A stretch of 64,000 nucleotides of DNA from JAVSMW01 sp032027005. GTDB lineage: Bacteria > Bacillota > Thermincolia > Thermincolales > UBA2595. The stretch lies in the NCBI GenBank assembly GCA_032027005.1, contig JAVSMW010000002.1, positions 302,022-366,021 on the forward strand, given 5' to 3'. The notes under the pieces were generated by a model. It saw only the letters and a program-made list of their open reading frames with translations. It ran no database searches and was not told the origin of the DNA. Numbering within the stretch: position 1 is the stretch's first letter; the number at the start of each line of letters is the position of its first letter. The position numbers and the translations under genes are program-made. This document shows, in pieces, positions 7,949-16,701 of this stretch.

Positions 7949-8827
7949 ATGAACCAGGATTCAAAACCCGGCATTGGGGACATCGTAGCCCGCAAATCTT
8001 ATAATCGGGATATTTTTTTTAAGGTAGTAGATTTTGTGAAAACCGGGACAGGTGAAGTCAGGGCCACGCTGCGTGGGCTTGATGTAAGGCTGCTGGCTGA
8101 TTCGCATCTGGATGATCTAGTAAAAGTAAAAAGTGACCATTTGCGGGAATACCGCAAAAATTTTATCAAAAAAAATAATGATAACCTGAAAAAGATATTT
8201 ACCAGGAGAGAGAAAGTACGTGAAGCCCAGATAACCAACATGGTACAAACCTTGCCAAAAGATTTTTTTGAGATGCCGGGGCGGGTGCTTCATATTGATG
8301 GTAATTTGGAATACTTAAATCTTTGTATGGGCATATATGAGCAGTTAGGTATCATCGCAGAAGGACTGCACATTCCTGAAAATGAGCAGCCGGTATCCGT
8401 CCCGGACCAATTAATGAAATACAAACCAGATATCCTTGTCATGACAGGCCATGATGGATTAGTTAAGTCAGATCAGGCATATTCAGATTTAAATAATTAT
8501 CATAACTCCAAATACTTTGTAGAAAGCGTCAGGGCAGCTCGCAGACTGGAAAGTGACAAGGATAATTTGATTATTTTTGCCGGGGCCTGCCAATCACATT
8601 ACGAAGCTATTTTAGCGGCCGGGGCCAACTACGCCAGTTCTCCTCAGCGGGTACTTATCCATGCCTTCGACCCAGTGTTCATTGTAGATAAAATTGCCTT
8701 TACGCCTATTAACGAAATAATTTCTATCAGTGAGGTTATTGACAGTACCATCACTGGTACCGACGGCCTAGGTGGGATAGAAAGCAGGGGAAAATACAGA
8801 AAAGGCTTTCCTAAATCACCTTATTGA
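7949..8827 (+). CDS. yabG: Sporulation-specific protease YabG
   Basis: A 292-residue peptidase (MEROPS U57) that in Bacillus and Clostridium is made in the mother cell and processes spore coat and cortex proteins. The N-terminal part carries the conserved SH3-like segment (IGDIVARKSYNRDIFFKV), and the rest carries the family's HIDGD-like and MTGHDG motifs. ATG 7949 is chosen because GGAGG (7936-7940) lies 8 bases upstream; the GTG at 7940 overlaps that site. It sits after ksgA as in Bacillus, here with an accessory pocket in between. Confidence 0.93.
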   Translation: MNQDSKPGIGDIVARKSYNRDIFFKVVDFVKTGTGEVRATLRGLDVRLLADSHLDDLVKVKSDHLREYRKNFIKKNNDNLKKIFTRREKVREAQITNMVQTLPKDFFEMPGRVLHIDGNLEYLNLCMGIYEQLGIIAEGLHIPENEQPVSVPDQLMKYKPDILVMTGHDGLVKSDQAYSDLNNYHNSKYFVESVRAARRLESDKDNLIIFAGACQSHYEAILAAGANYASSPQRVLIHAFDPVFIVDKIAFTPINEIISISEVIDSTITGTDGLGGIESRGKYRKGFPKSPY

Positions 8828-8887
8828 GTCACAAATAAGCAGACTGATAAATATAATGGAATGAATCTGGCCGGAGAGGTGAAGGGA

Positions 8888-9847
8888 ATGAGGGTCTTAG
8901 TCACGGGTGCGGCGGGATTATACGGGCATCATTTGGTGGAAGAGCTTTTGTTACAGCAGAATCTTACTAAGATAATCGGCCTTGACAATTTTTCCCGTGG
9001 TTTTCCCAGTGAGGGTGATGATCCAGTTTGGCGGCAAAACAGAAAATTCCAGTTCATTAAACGGAATTTCCAGGACTTATCTGTAAAGGAATTAAATTCA
9101 CTAAATATTGAAGCAGTGATCCATCTGGCCGGGTACAATTCTGGAAGGGAATCAGGAAATACGCCTGAGGAATACTTTTTGAATAATGAGTTCGGGACAT
9201 TTCAATTTGTGCAAACCCTGTCCCGGACAAAAAACCGCCCCTTTTTTATTTTTGTTTCTACAGCCGAAATTTATGGTAAACCCGATTATACACCGGTTGA
9301 TGAAAACCATCCATGTAATCCGCAAAATATATATGCCGTAACCAAACTGGCGGCAGAACAGCATGTTATGGCCGTAGGCAAATGGTGTAATTACCCAGTA
9401 GCTTCTCTGAGGTTTTCCAACACTTATGGGGAGTATCAAAATATTTATGGGTATACTTCTGTTACTGCCACATTTATTGACCGGGCTTTAAAAAATGAAC
9501 CGCTGATTATTTACGGGTCAGGAGATCAGGAAAGGGACTTTCTCTATGTTAAAGATGCTGCCAAAGCATTGGTATTAGCCCTAAGTCGCCAAAAAGACCT
9601 GGAGGGCAGGATAATAAATGTCGCCACCGGGCAGGTGCTCTCAATTACCAAACTCGCAAATTTAATTAAAGATCTGACCCTTTCCGCTTCAGAAATAATC
9701 AAACTGCCATGTGAGAAAACAGTAAATTGCGGACTTCCGCTGGCGACCCAAAAGGCTCAGGAATTGTTGGGCTGGTGGGCGGCGCACAGCTTGGAAGAAG
9801 GTTTGGCGAACACTATTAAGTGGCATAAAATTGTCCAGAACATTTAA
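8888..9847 (+). CDS. NAD-dependent sugar-nucleotide epimerase/dehydratase (extended SDR)
   Basis: A 319-residue extended short-chain dehydrogenase. Rossmann motif TGAAGLYG is at the N-terminus; the catalytic Ser is in VSTAEIYG and the Tyr/Lys pair in YAVTK. The ERDFLYVKDAA segment is typical of UDP-glucose 4-epimerase and dTDP-glucose dehydratase relatives. The substrate cannot be fixed from this. ATG 8888 follows GGAGAGGTG by 6 bases. Placed between yabG and a LysM protein, it may make a sugar for the spore surface, which is inference only. Confidence 0.85.
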   Translation: MRVLVTGAAGLYGHHLVEELLLQQNLTKIIGLDNFSRGFPSEGDDPVWRQNRKFQFIKRNFQDLSVKELNSLNIEAVIHLAGYNSGRESGNTPEEYFLNNEFGTFQFVQTLSRTKNRPFFIFVSTAEIYGKPDYTPVDENHPCNPQNIYAVTKLAAEQHVMAVGKWCNYPVASLRFSNTYGEYQNIYGYTSVTATFIDRALKNEPLIIYGSGDQERDFLYVKDAAKALVLALSRQKDLEGRIINVATGQVLSITKLANLIKDLTLSASEIIKLPCEKTVNCGLPLATQKAQELLGWWAAHSLEEGLANTIKWHKIVQNI

Positions 9848-9936
9848 TCCGAAATTAATAGCAATAAATTGGATAAGGTATCATATATTATATAAACTGT
9901 GAAAGTGTTATTTGAACTGCGAAAGGGGGAGTACTA

Positions 9937-10503
9937 TTGGCAGGGCAAAAAGAGAATCAAAGATTTTTATTTTTTAAGTATGTTCCGCCAAAAAAAGCAG
10001 ATCGGTCTTTAAAGGACGACGGATACAGTAAGAAGACTGCAGATGAAGCCCAGGCTGAATGGTTTGGTCCACCTAAGAGCGGACCATCAGACTGTAGGGA
10101 TTACCCAAAAGAACCGGAATGCCCAAAACTGCCGGAGTTTCCGGAATTTCCCGAGTGCCCGGAGGTTCCCGAGATGCCCGAATGCCCGGAGATTCCTGAA
10201 CCACCGGAATGTCCGGAGATTCCCGAACCACCTGAATGTCCGGAGCTGCCTGAATTACCTGAATTACCTGAATTGCCCGAGTGTCCGGAAATGCCTGAGC
10301 CGCCCGAAGAACCTGAGGGTCCATGCCCTGAAAATGCTGTTATGCACGTGATTCAAGCGGGGGATACATTCTGGAAATTGGCTAAGAGATATGGGTCATC
10401 TGTTGATTCTATTGCGGCCGCAAATCCGGATGTAGATCCGCTGAATTTACAGATAGGTGCAACTATCTGCATTCCCTTAGGGATTCCTGGAGCGAAGGGG
10501 TAG
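9937..10503 (+). CDS. LysM protein with a Pro-Glu-Cys repeat tract
   Basis: A 188-residue protein without a signal peptide. Residues about 57-128 are almost entirely PE-X-PE units where X is Cys, Leu, Phe, Ile, Val, Met or Pro. A single LysM domain follows (about 132-180: HVIQAGDTFWKLAKRYG ... INVDPLNLQ-like ... ICIP). LysM binds peptidoglycan or spore cortex; spore-coat proteins such as SafA use one in the same way. The regularly spaced Cys residues could form disulphide crosslinks. TTG 9937 has AAAGGGGGA upstream. A spore-envelope role is inferred from the yabG neighbourhood. Confidence 0.8.
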   Translation: MAGQKENQRFLFFKYVPPKKADRSLKDDGYSKKTADEAQAEWFGPPKSGPSDCRDYPKEPECPKLPEFPEFPECPEVPEMPECPEIPEPPECPEIPEPPECPELPELPELPELPECPEMPEPPEEPEGPCPENAVMHVIQAGDTFWKLAKRYGSSVDSIAAANPDVDPLNLQIGATICIPLGIPGAKG

Positions 10504-10613
10504 TCGTTCTAAAGGGGTTGAGATAATTTTTACCCGGTTCTGTATAATTGGTTTTTACTTGAGGTAACAATAAGGTGGAGAAACCAAAAGTCCAGAACCG
10601 GGAGGTGATGTTA

Positions 10614-10784
10614 ATGGCTTACTGTATTTCTGAGGAATGCACCGCTTGCGGGGAATGTGCCGGTGAATGTCCGGCAGGAGCGATAAAAGGCGATAAGAAA
10701 GGTTTTGCTATCGATACTGATAAATGTAACGAATGCGGGTCATGTGCTGAAATCTGTCCGGTAGCTGCTGCACGAAAGGCTTAA
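10614..10784 (+). CDS. 2[4Fe-4S] ferredoxin
   Basis: A 56-residue bacterial ferredoxin with two classic cluster motifs, CTACGECAGECP (Cys 9, 12, 15, 19) and CNECGSCAEICP (Cys 38, 41, 44, 48). It carries low-potential electrons, for example to the activase/dehydratase-type enzymes downstream or to CO dehydrogenase. ATG 10614 follows GGAGGTG by 6 bases; an upstream in-frame GTG at 10575 lacks a site. A terminator follows, so it is its own unit. Confidence 0.95.
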   Translation: MAYCISEECTACGECAGECPAGAIKGDKKGFAIDTDKCNECGSCAEICPVAAARKA

Positions 10785-10791
10785 GAGGGGG

Positions 10792-10820
10792 AACTCTTCC
10801 GATTTGGAAGAGTTTCTTTT
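10792..10820 (+). terminator. Terminator after ferredoxin
   Basis: AACTCTTCC / GGAAGAGTT stem with a GATTT loop, then CTTTT. Confidence 0.8.
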
Positions 10821-11022
10821 CACTCTATTCGAAAAAATTTTTTTGCGGAAAGTATTTGTTAATTTTTAGAATATTTGCAGGATTAATTGTATAGATGTTT
10901 ACTGTAGGACGAATCAGCTCGAGTTGACGATAATCAGGAAATATGGTACTTTAGAAATAATACTGCAAAAATTACACCTGCTTACAACATGTAATGATTT
11001 CGAGGGGAGGGTTAAATCTGAA

Positions 11023-12009
11023 GTGCCAGTCAAAATTGGAATTCCCCGGGCCTTAGCATATTATGCCTACTATCCTTTCTGGAAAGAGTTTTTTGAAAAA
11101 CTGGGACTTGAGATTGTGGTTTCCCAGGTAACATCCAAGCAGATACTTGATCTGGGGATTAAAGAAGCTGTTACAGATGCTTGCGTGCCGGTTAAGCTGT
11201 TTCACGGGCATGTGCTTGATCTGAAAGACAAAGTGGATTACATATTTGTACCTAGACTAGTGAGTGTCGACAAAGAAAAAACAGTTACTTTTTGCCCTAA
11301 GTTTCTAGGGTTGCCCGACATGATAAAAGTTTCTATAGACGGACTTCCGCCTCTGATAGACGTCAGAGTTGATTTGAAAAAGGGCAAGGGGGAGCTTTTA
11401 AAAATTTGTTACCGGGTAGGTAAGCAGTTTGGGGCAGGAGCCTGGAGTATCTATAAGGCCTTCAGGAGCGGGCAAAAATCCCAAGCTGAATATCAGGAAC
11501 TTCTCCATCAGCAATATACACCCATCGAAGCTCTGCAGATAATTGACGGGGCCCAGGCAAAGCCGCCGGCGGTATCCGAACCGAAACTTCAATTTGCCGT
11601 ACTGGGTTTTCCGTATACCATTTATGATAAATTTGTCAATGTTGATATCGTGAATAAACTGCGAAAATTAGGAATCAAGGTTTTAACGGCCGATATGGTT
11701 CCGCCCCACATTCTTCTCCAACAGGCTAAAAAAGTACCGAAAAACCTCTTTTGGAATTTCAGTAATCAAGTCCTTAGAGCCGCCCTTTATTACCTGGAAA
11801 ACAATAAGGTCGATGGAATCATACATATCACCGCGTTTGGCTGTGGGCCTGATGCCATGGTGGATAAAATGATCGAACTCGAAGCTAAGAACCGGGGCAA
11901 GGTGCCTTTTATGTCTATCACTATTGATGAACATACCGGAGAAGCCGGTTTAATGACCCGAATTGAAGCTTTTGTCGATATGCTGACTTTGCGGAGGGAA
12001 ATGTCATGA
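11023..12009 (+). CDS. Activase-associated protein, DUF2229-type, first subunit
   Basis: A 328-residue protein of the CoA-substrate-specific activase/dehydratase-related group (DUF2229, HgdB-like). Family signatures are GIPRALAYY near the N-terminus and conserved Cys in DACVPVK and in the late FGCGPD segment, candidate iron-sulphur ligands. GTG 11023 is preferred because the conserved part starts there and GGGGAGG lies 12 bases upstream; a TTG at 10924 is possible. The stop overlaps the next ATG (ATGA). The operon resembles a single large fused protein of other Clostridia split in three. Substrate unknown. Confidence 0.8.
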   Translation: MPVKIGIPRALAYYAYYPFWKEFFEKLGLEIVVSQVTSKQILDLGIKEAVTDACVPVKLFHGHVLDLKDKVDYIFVPRLVSVDKEKTVTFCPKFLGLPDMIKVSIDGLPPLIDVRVDLKKGKGELLKICYRVGKQFGAGAWSIYKAFRSGQKSQAEYQELLHQQYTPIEALQIIDGAQAKPPAVSEPKLQFAVLGFPYTIYDKFVNVDIVNKLRKLGIKVLTADMVPPHILLQQAKKVPKNLFWNFSNQVLRAALYYLENNKVDGIIHITAFGCGPDAMVDKMIELEAKNRGKVPFMSITIDEHTGEAGLMTRIEAFVDMLTLRREMS

Positions 12010-13094
12010 AAATATCTTTCCCTTATATGGGGACATCCCATATCGCCTTCAAAATGCTGGTCCGGGATCTCGGTCATGAGCCCATTGTACCTCCCAAACC
12101 CAGTAAAAAGACACTCACTTATGGCACCAAAAACTCACCTGAATTCGCCTGCCTGCCCTTTAAAATTCTGATGGGAACTTACCTTGAAGCAATCGAACAG
12201 GGTGCCGAGCTTATCATTACCTCCGGTGGGTCCGGACCGTGCAGAGCCGGCTATTATGGTGTTTTACACCAGAAAATTTTAGAGGACCTGGGATATGAGA
12301 CAAAAATTATGGTAATGGAGTCACCCTTCCAGAATGTTCGGGACTTTCTCGGTAAAATTAGGAGTGTAATTGCTCCTTCAGGGGTTTCCTGGTGGAAATT
12401 TATCAAGGTTTTCTATAAGGCCTGGGAAAAGCTCAAGGTCCTGGACGATATAGAAATTCTCTCCCACGAAATCCGGCCATTTGAGGTTAACCGGGGAGAG
12501 ACTACAAAAATATATAAGAAATGTCTGGAAATAGTTGATGAGGCATCTACAATGCCCCAAATCCGTGAAGCCAAAGAAGCGGCTCAGCAGATGCTGAACG
12601 GGGTGTCTCAGGACCGTCACCGGAGGGTCTTAAAAGTTGGCATTGTTGGTGAGATTTATGTGGTGTTAGAGCCTTTTGCCAACCATGATCTGGAAATAAC
12701 CCTGGGAGAGATGGGGGTGCAAACTCACCGTTCGATTTACTTATCAGACTGGACGAGGGAAAGCACGGGGTATGAGTCTACGAAAAAGGTCAAAGAGGCG
12801 GCTTCTCCGTACATTGATGAGCTATTTGGCGGACATGGGATTTGCAGTGTGGGACACAGCGTTCTCTATTCGAAAAAAGGGTTTGACGGGGTGGTCCAGT
12901 TAGCGCCATTTACCTGCATTCCGGAAATTGTGGCTAAGCCAATTTTAGCTAAGGTTACTGAGGACTACGGAATTCCGGTGCTGACAATTTTTCTGGATGA
13001 ACAGACAGGTAAGGCGGGGCTGCAGACCAGACTTGAGGCCTTTGTGGATTTATTGGCCCAAAAGCGAGATAAGTTGGAGGGTATTGCTATATGA
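12006..13094 (+). CDS. Activase-associated protein, second subunit (HgdB/DUF2229-like)
   Basis: A 362-residue companion of the preceding protein, translationally coupled to it by ATGA overlap and to the next gene by another. Conserved Cys lie in FACLPFK, GPCRAGYYG and APFTCIPE, consistent with [4Fe-4S] ligation as in 2-hydroxyacyl-CoA dehydratase subunits. Both this and the first subunit end with related DEHTGEAG / DEQTGKAG and RIEAFVD / RLEAFVD segments, so they are diverged copies of one fold. No acyl-CoA dehydratase genes are adjacent, so the substrate stays open. Confidence 0.82.
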   Translation: MKISFPYMGTSHIAFKMLVRDLGHEPIVPPKPSKKTLTYGTKNSPEFACLPFKILMGTYLEAIEQGAELIITSGGSGPCRAGYYGVLHQKILEDLGYETKIMVMESPFQNVRDFLGKIRSVIAPSGVSWWKFIKVFYKAWEKLKVLDDIEILSHEIRPFEVNRGETTKIYKKCLEIVDEASTMPQIREAKEAAQQMLNGVSQDRHRRVLKVGIVGEIYVVLEPFANHDLEITLGEMGVQTHRSIYLSDWTRESTGYESTKKVKEAASPYIDELFGGHGICSVGHSVLYSKKGFDGVVQLAPFTCIPEIVAKPILAKVTEDYGIPVLTIFLDEQTGKAGLQTRLEAFVDLLAQKRDKLEGIAI

Positions 13095-14062
13095 AAGGAT
13101 TTCTGGGAATTGATGTTGGTTCAGTCAGTACAAATTTAGTAGTAATAGATGAAAATAACGAAGTTTTAGTAAGTCTGTATATACGCACCAGAGGGCAGCC
13201 GATTAAAGCCGTGCAGGATGGTCTGAAGCAGGTGGCCGCAGAGGTTGGCGAATCTTTTTCGATCCTGGGTGTAGGCACGACAGGGAGTGCCAGGCATCTG
13301 ACCAGTGTTCTGGTGGGAGCTGATTCTGAAAAAAATGAGATTACCGCTCACGCTGTTGCGGCCTCTGCGATGGTGCCGGGCGTTCAGACTGTATTGGAAA
13401 TTGGAGGACAGGATTCAAAAATTATTTTGCTGCGGCAGGGTGTAGTAACGGATTTTGCCATGAATACAGTTTGCGCGGCTGGAACAGGATCGTTCCTGGA
13501 CCAGCAGGCTGCGCGGCTGAATATTCCGATTGAGGATTTTGGCGGACTTTCTCTACAGTCTCAGGTTACTACGAGAATTGCCGGGAGATGTTCTGTGTTT
13601 GCGGAGTCTGATATGATTCACAAGCAACAACTGGGACATAATCTGGAAGATATAGTTTCAGGGCTCTGTGAAGCTTTAGTGCGAAACTATTTAAATAATG
13701 TCGGCAAAGGCAAGGAAATAATCTCACCTGTCGTTTTTCAGGGCGGCGTGGCTGCTAACGTGGGTATCAAAGTGGCCTTTGAAAGGGCCCTGGGGCAGGA
13801 AGTAATTATCCCCAAATATTTCAATGTGATGGGGGCTATAGGTGCGGCTATCTTAGCCCGTGATGCCGTTAAGAAGACTAAGCAGACCAATTTCAAAGGC
13901 TTTGATGCCGGCGGCTTTAAGTATCGAGCCGGCAGTTTTGAGTGTAAAGATTGCTCAAACCTGTGTGAGGTAATTGAGATTTTCCAGGATCAGCAGGTAA
14001 TCGCCCGTTGGGGCGACCGCTGTGGGAAGTGGAGTAACATGAAGATAGAGAGTGTCCTGTAG
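13091..14062 (+). CDS. BadF/BadG/BcrA/HgdC-type ATPase activase
   Basis: A 323-residue ASKHA-fold ATPase that pumps an electron into a partner enzyme at ATP cost (archerase). The N-terminal phosphate site is GIDVGSVSTN; the conserved EIGGQDSK and CAAGTGSFLDQQ segments are present, and the intersubunit [4Fe-4S] cysteines are likely C-128 region NTVCAAG and GRCSVF. A C-terminal Cys-rich tail (CKDCSNLC ... GDRCGKW) is an added feature. Third gene of the coupled operon; a hairpin at 14048-14070 follows. Confidence 0.9.
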   Translation: MKGFLGIDVGSVSTNLVVIDENNEVLVSLYIRTRGQPIKAVQDGLKQVAAEVGESFSILGVGTTGSARHLTSVLVGADSEKNEITAHAVAASAMVPGVQTVLEIGGQDSKIILLRQGVVTDFAMNTVCAAGTGSFLDQQAARLNIPIEDFGGLSLQSQVTTRIAGRCSVFAESDMIHKQQLGHNLEDIVSGLCEALVRNYLNNVGKGKEIISPVVFQGGVAANVGIKVAFERALGQEVIIPKYFNVMGAIGAAILARDAVKKTKQTNFKGFDAGGFKYRAGSFECKDCSNLCEVIEIFQDQQVIARWGDRCGKWSNMKIESVL

Positions 14063-14078
14063 GGCACTCTTCTTGTTT
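14048..14078 (+). terminator. Terminator of the activase operon
   Basis: AGAGTG / CACTCT stem region including the TAG stop, followed by TCTTGTTT. Confidence 0.65.
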
Positions 14079-14190
14079 AAAAAAGCAGAAGATGAAGGGA
14101 TGATATTTGTGTGATTAAATTTGCATAAATTAGGTTTATACAGGGCATTATATAAGTGGGTTTATTGATTACTTTTCAAGACGGTGAGAA

Positions 14191-14216
14191 GTGGGTGGAG
14201 AGTCAAGGATCTCCAC
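14191..14216 (-). terminator. Hairpin downstream of the hemerythrin gene (minus strand)
   Basis: GGTGGAGA / TCTCCACC arms with a short loop. No clear T run on either strand, so a weak terminator call. Confidence 0.35.
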
Positions 14217-14249
14217 CTACTCTCTATATATAACAGGGATTTTTTGCTG

Positions 14250-14648
14250 TTAAGCAAGTTGATCGTATGCCCTGTACAAAATATCCTCTTCTTTAGAAAT
14301 TCTGCCCCCGAGAATAACAAATAGTCTGCCGAAATCTTTACTGAATTCGATTCCTGAGCCGCCGCCGGCATATTTAGCGAAAAAGTCCATAGCTGATTTT
14401 GAAATAGATTCCATGTCTTTGGCGAATATTTCCATGGTTTTTCTCAGACGTTCATCAGTTTGAGCGTGTTTCTTAAGAACCGGGTAGAGTTCCTTGTCCT
14501 CTTTTTGTAAGTGTGCCAAAAGGCCGTTTTTGGCCGAAAGCAGTAACCGCTGTCCTTCTTTTGAGCCAATTCCTAACTCACGGACCTTATTCAGATTTGA
14601 TGTAAGCTCTTTATGCTGAGCCCTTAGTTCATCTGTTAGTTTTGCCAT
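14250..14648 (-). CDS. Hemerythrin-like (HHE) domain protein
   Basis: A 132-residue four-helix protein with the spaced histidines expected of a di-iron hemerythrin (RAQHKEL; LAHLQKEDKELYP; KKHAQTDE). Glu residues in EEDILY could complete the site. Bacterial HHE proteins sense or bind O2, NO or iron. The ATG at 14648 is chosen since GAGGAGG sits just upstream on the minus strand; an earlier in-frame ATG (14678) lacks one. Divergent from the DUF1540 gene. Confidence 0.75.
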   Translation of the reverse strand: MAKLTDELRAQHKELTSNLNKVRELGIGSKEGQRLLLSAKNGLLAHLQKEDKELYPVLKKHAQTDERLRKTMEIFAKDMESISKSAMDFFAKYAGGGSGIEFSKDFGRLFVILGGRISKEEDILYRAYDQLA

Positions 14649-14855
14649 TCTTTTTTCCTCCTCAACAAGATATTTCACTTTAGTTAATAATAACCTAATT
14701 TATAGGCTTGGAGTATATTTCCATTGTCACACATTTGTGTGATATATCTCTCTTTGGCAAGTAAAGGGTTGGCTCAGTCGGGTAAATGTATAAATACAAC
14801 CCATCAGGGAAAATTAATTTTGTATGAAAATATAATGTTGTTGGAGGTGTGAGGT

Positions 14856-15014
14856 ATGCCAAAAGAAATCAAGTGTGTAGTCGAGGAGTGCACTTATAAT
14901 CAAGGCAAGATGTGCCATGCAGACTCAATTGAAGTAACCTCATCGGGTGACAGGAAGGTTGAAACTACCGATGGGACTGCCTGCAACACTTTTACACCAA
15001 TGGAAATGGAATAG
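14856..15014 (+). CDS. DUF1540 small Cys-rich protein
   Basis: A 52-residue protein with four cysteines (residues 7, 12, 20, 43) in the KCVVEECTYN...KMCHA...TACNTF arrangement of DUF1540, a probable small metal-binding module of spore-forming Firmicutes. ATG 14856 has GGAGGTG upstream. Function not known. Confidence 0.8.
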   Translation: MPKEIKCVVEECTYNQGKMCHADSIEVTSSGDRKVETTDGTACNTFTPMEME

Positions 15015-15023
15015 GCAAAACGA

Positions 15024-15056
15024 GAGGGTGCTTCGTAGGAAGCACCCTCGTTGTTT
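15024..15056. terminator. Bidirectional terminator between convergent genes
   Basis: Perfect 11-bp stem GAGGGTGCTTC / GAAGCACCCTC with GTAG loop, then TTGTTTT on the plus strand. It serves the DUF1540 gene and probably the ZIP gene. Confidence 0.8.
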
Positions 15057-15790
15057 TAATGAACAATAGATAACGCCAGGATGAACATGAAGCCGATTAT
15101 GCCGCCAAAGGTTGAGTAATTGGGATGCTTCCGCCTTGATTCGGGTAATAGTTCGTTTTTTACAATGAAGGTCATGGCACCGGCGGCAACTGCCAGTAAA
15201 AGGGCAATCAGGTTAGGTGACATCTGGACTAATATCAGGCCCAATATCGCGCCAGCCGGTGTAAAGAAACTGACAATAATATTCAGGGCCAGGATTTTGT
15301 AAGGCCGCACGCCGCCTATTTTAAGCGGTGTTGCTGTAGCCATCCCTTCGGGAATATTGTGGAGCCCGATAGCCAGAGCTATTACCAGGCCCAGGTGCTG
15401 CTGGGCTGAATAGCCGGCGGCAATAGCGACTCCTTCCGGCAGATCATGCAGAGCAATCCCGATGGCTACAAGGTAGCCCATTTTTAAAAAATAAGACTGT
15501 TTGTTGTGATTGGGAGATCTCGGGGTAGTGAAAATTTGAGATAGAATGAGGTCCAAAACCAACATGAGAATAATGCCCAGGCTGAAACCCGTGGCTGTCT
15601 GCCGAAAGCTGCCCTGTTCGAGAGAGGACGGAATGAGGTCTAAGACGACAACAGCCAGCATGATACCCGCTGCGAGGCCAAACATAACAGAAACGGTGCG
15701 CTCCTTTGGGCTGCCCAGCAGCATAACAAAAACACAACCGAGACAGGTCGCCAGGCCGGCTATCAGGCTGGTAACGACAATGGATTCCAT
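15056..15790 (-). CDS. ZIP-family divalent metal transporter
   Basis: A 244-residue multi-span membrane protein. The two ZIP metal-site signatures are present in the central helices: HDLPEG and HNIPEG. It imports zinc, iron or related cations. The first helices start at residue 4, and a short charged loop (about residues 85-95) replaces the His-rich loop of many ZIPs. ATG 15790 has GAGGAGGAG upstream on the minus strand. Single-gene unit. Confidence 0.92.
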   Translation of the reverse strand: MESIVVTSLIAGLATCLGCVFVMLLGSPKERTVSVMFGLAAGIMLAVVVLDLIPSSLEQGSFRQTATGFSLGIILMLVLDLILSQIFTTPRSPNHNKQSYFLKMGYLVAIGIALHDLPEGVAIAAGYSAQQHLGLVIALAIGLHNIPEGMATATPLKIGGVRPYKILALNIIVSFFTPAGAILGLILVQMSPNLIALLLAVAAGAMTFIVKNELLPESRRKHPNYSTFGGIIGFMFILALSIVH

Positions 15791-15927
15791 GATTCTCCTC
15801 CTCGCATATTTGGCAGAGTTCTACTGTACATTGGTATTCCGCAATATGTTTTGTTATGCAGATTTCATACGCAAAGGACTTCAGGCATAAAATTTAAGTA
15901 ATTAGCCAAAAAGCAGGAGGGATATAT

Positions 15928-16071
15928 TTGTTTTATAGAATTTTAACAGCCAAATCACTCATAAGTGGAGGGATTTTCTTTATTGCCGTTTTTATTTCCG
16001 GGTTGTTATGGGCGGCAGCTAAAGTTGGCGGTTTGGCAGATGCCTTTATCTTGCAGAGCTTGCTGAAATAA
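15928..16071 (+). CDS. Short single-span membrane protein, unknown
   Basis: A 47-residue ORF with AGGAGG 7 bases before TTG 15928. The sequence has one hydrophobic helix (about residues 13-31, ending LLWAAAK). No homologue recognised. The good ribosome site and helix support translation. It lies alone between the ZIP gene and the chemotaxis operon. Confidence 0.5.
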   Translation: MFYRILTAKSLISGGIFFIAVFISGLLWAAAKVGGLADAFILQSLLK

Positions 16072-16209
16072 TTCTTTTCTTGGGATTTTTGTAAATTTTA
16101 ACAGGAAGAGCAGTTCCTATGAAGGATTTCTTGGTAATTTGTCGAAGATACTGATTTAACTGGCTATTTTTTCTAGAGCCAACTGGATTGTACGGATGGA
16201 GGGAGTAAC

Positions 16210-16680
16210 ATGGCCGAGGACTTAATGACTAACGAAAATCAATATGTGGTATTCCGGCTGGGGAAAGAAACTTACGGTTTGGAAATATCCATGATCTTAG
16301 AAATCATTACAATGCAAACCATCACTGCCGTGCCGGGAACAGAAGGCTATATAGAAGGTGTCATTAACCTCCGGGGACGGGTTATTCCGGTTTTTAATTT
16401 ACATAAAAAATTTGAACTGGCTCAGGGTGAGATAACCCGTTCAACCCGCATCGTCGTTGTTGAGGTTGAGGGGCATAACATTGGCATGCTGGTTGACGGT
16501 GTTTCGGAGGTTGTTAAAATCACCAAGGATATTGTTGAAAAGCCATCCAGCATTCTGAGTGATATTGACAAGGAATACCTGGCAGGGGTGGCCAAACTGG
16601 AAGAAAAGTTGGTGATTTTGCTGGATTTGGTTAAGGTGCTGCAAAGAGAAGACAATGCGCTTTTGGAAAATATTGGCTGA
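16210..16680 (+). CDS. cheW: Chemotaxis coupling protein CheW
   Basis: Links methyl-accepting receptors to CheA at the pole. The 156-residue length and the two SH3-like barrels are normal; the GVINLRGRVIPVFNLH segment is diagnostic. Start ATG 16210 has GGAGGGAG upstream. First gene of cheW-cheA-cheY-cheB-cheX, with gaps of 17-31 bases. Confidence 0.95.
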   Translation: MAEDLMTNENQYVVFRLGKETYGLEISMILEIITMQTITAVPGTEGYIEGVINLRGRVIPVFNLHKKFELAQGEITRSTRIVVVEVEGHNIGMLVDGVSEVVKITKDIVEKPSSILSDIDKEYLAGVAKLEEKLVILLDLVKVLQREDNALLENIG

Positions 16681-16701
16681 CGCTCTAAGGGAGGATGGAC
16701 A

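Noticed and set aside
10043..10351. 102-codon open frame in another phase of the LysM gene, and a minus-strand one over the same tract
   Set aside because: They are by-products of the repeated PE codons; the LysM frame explains the region.
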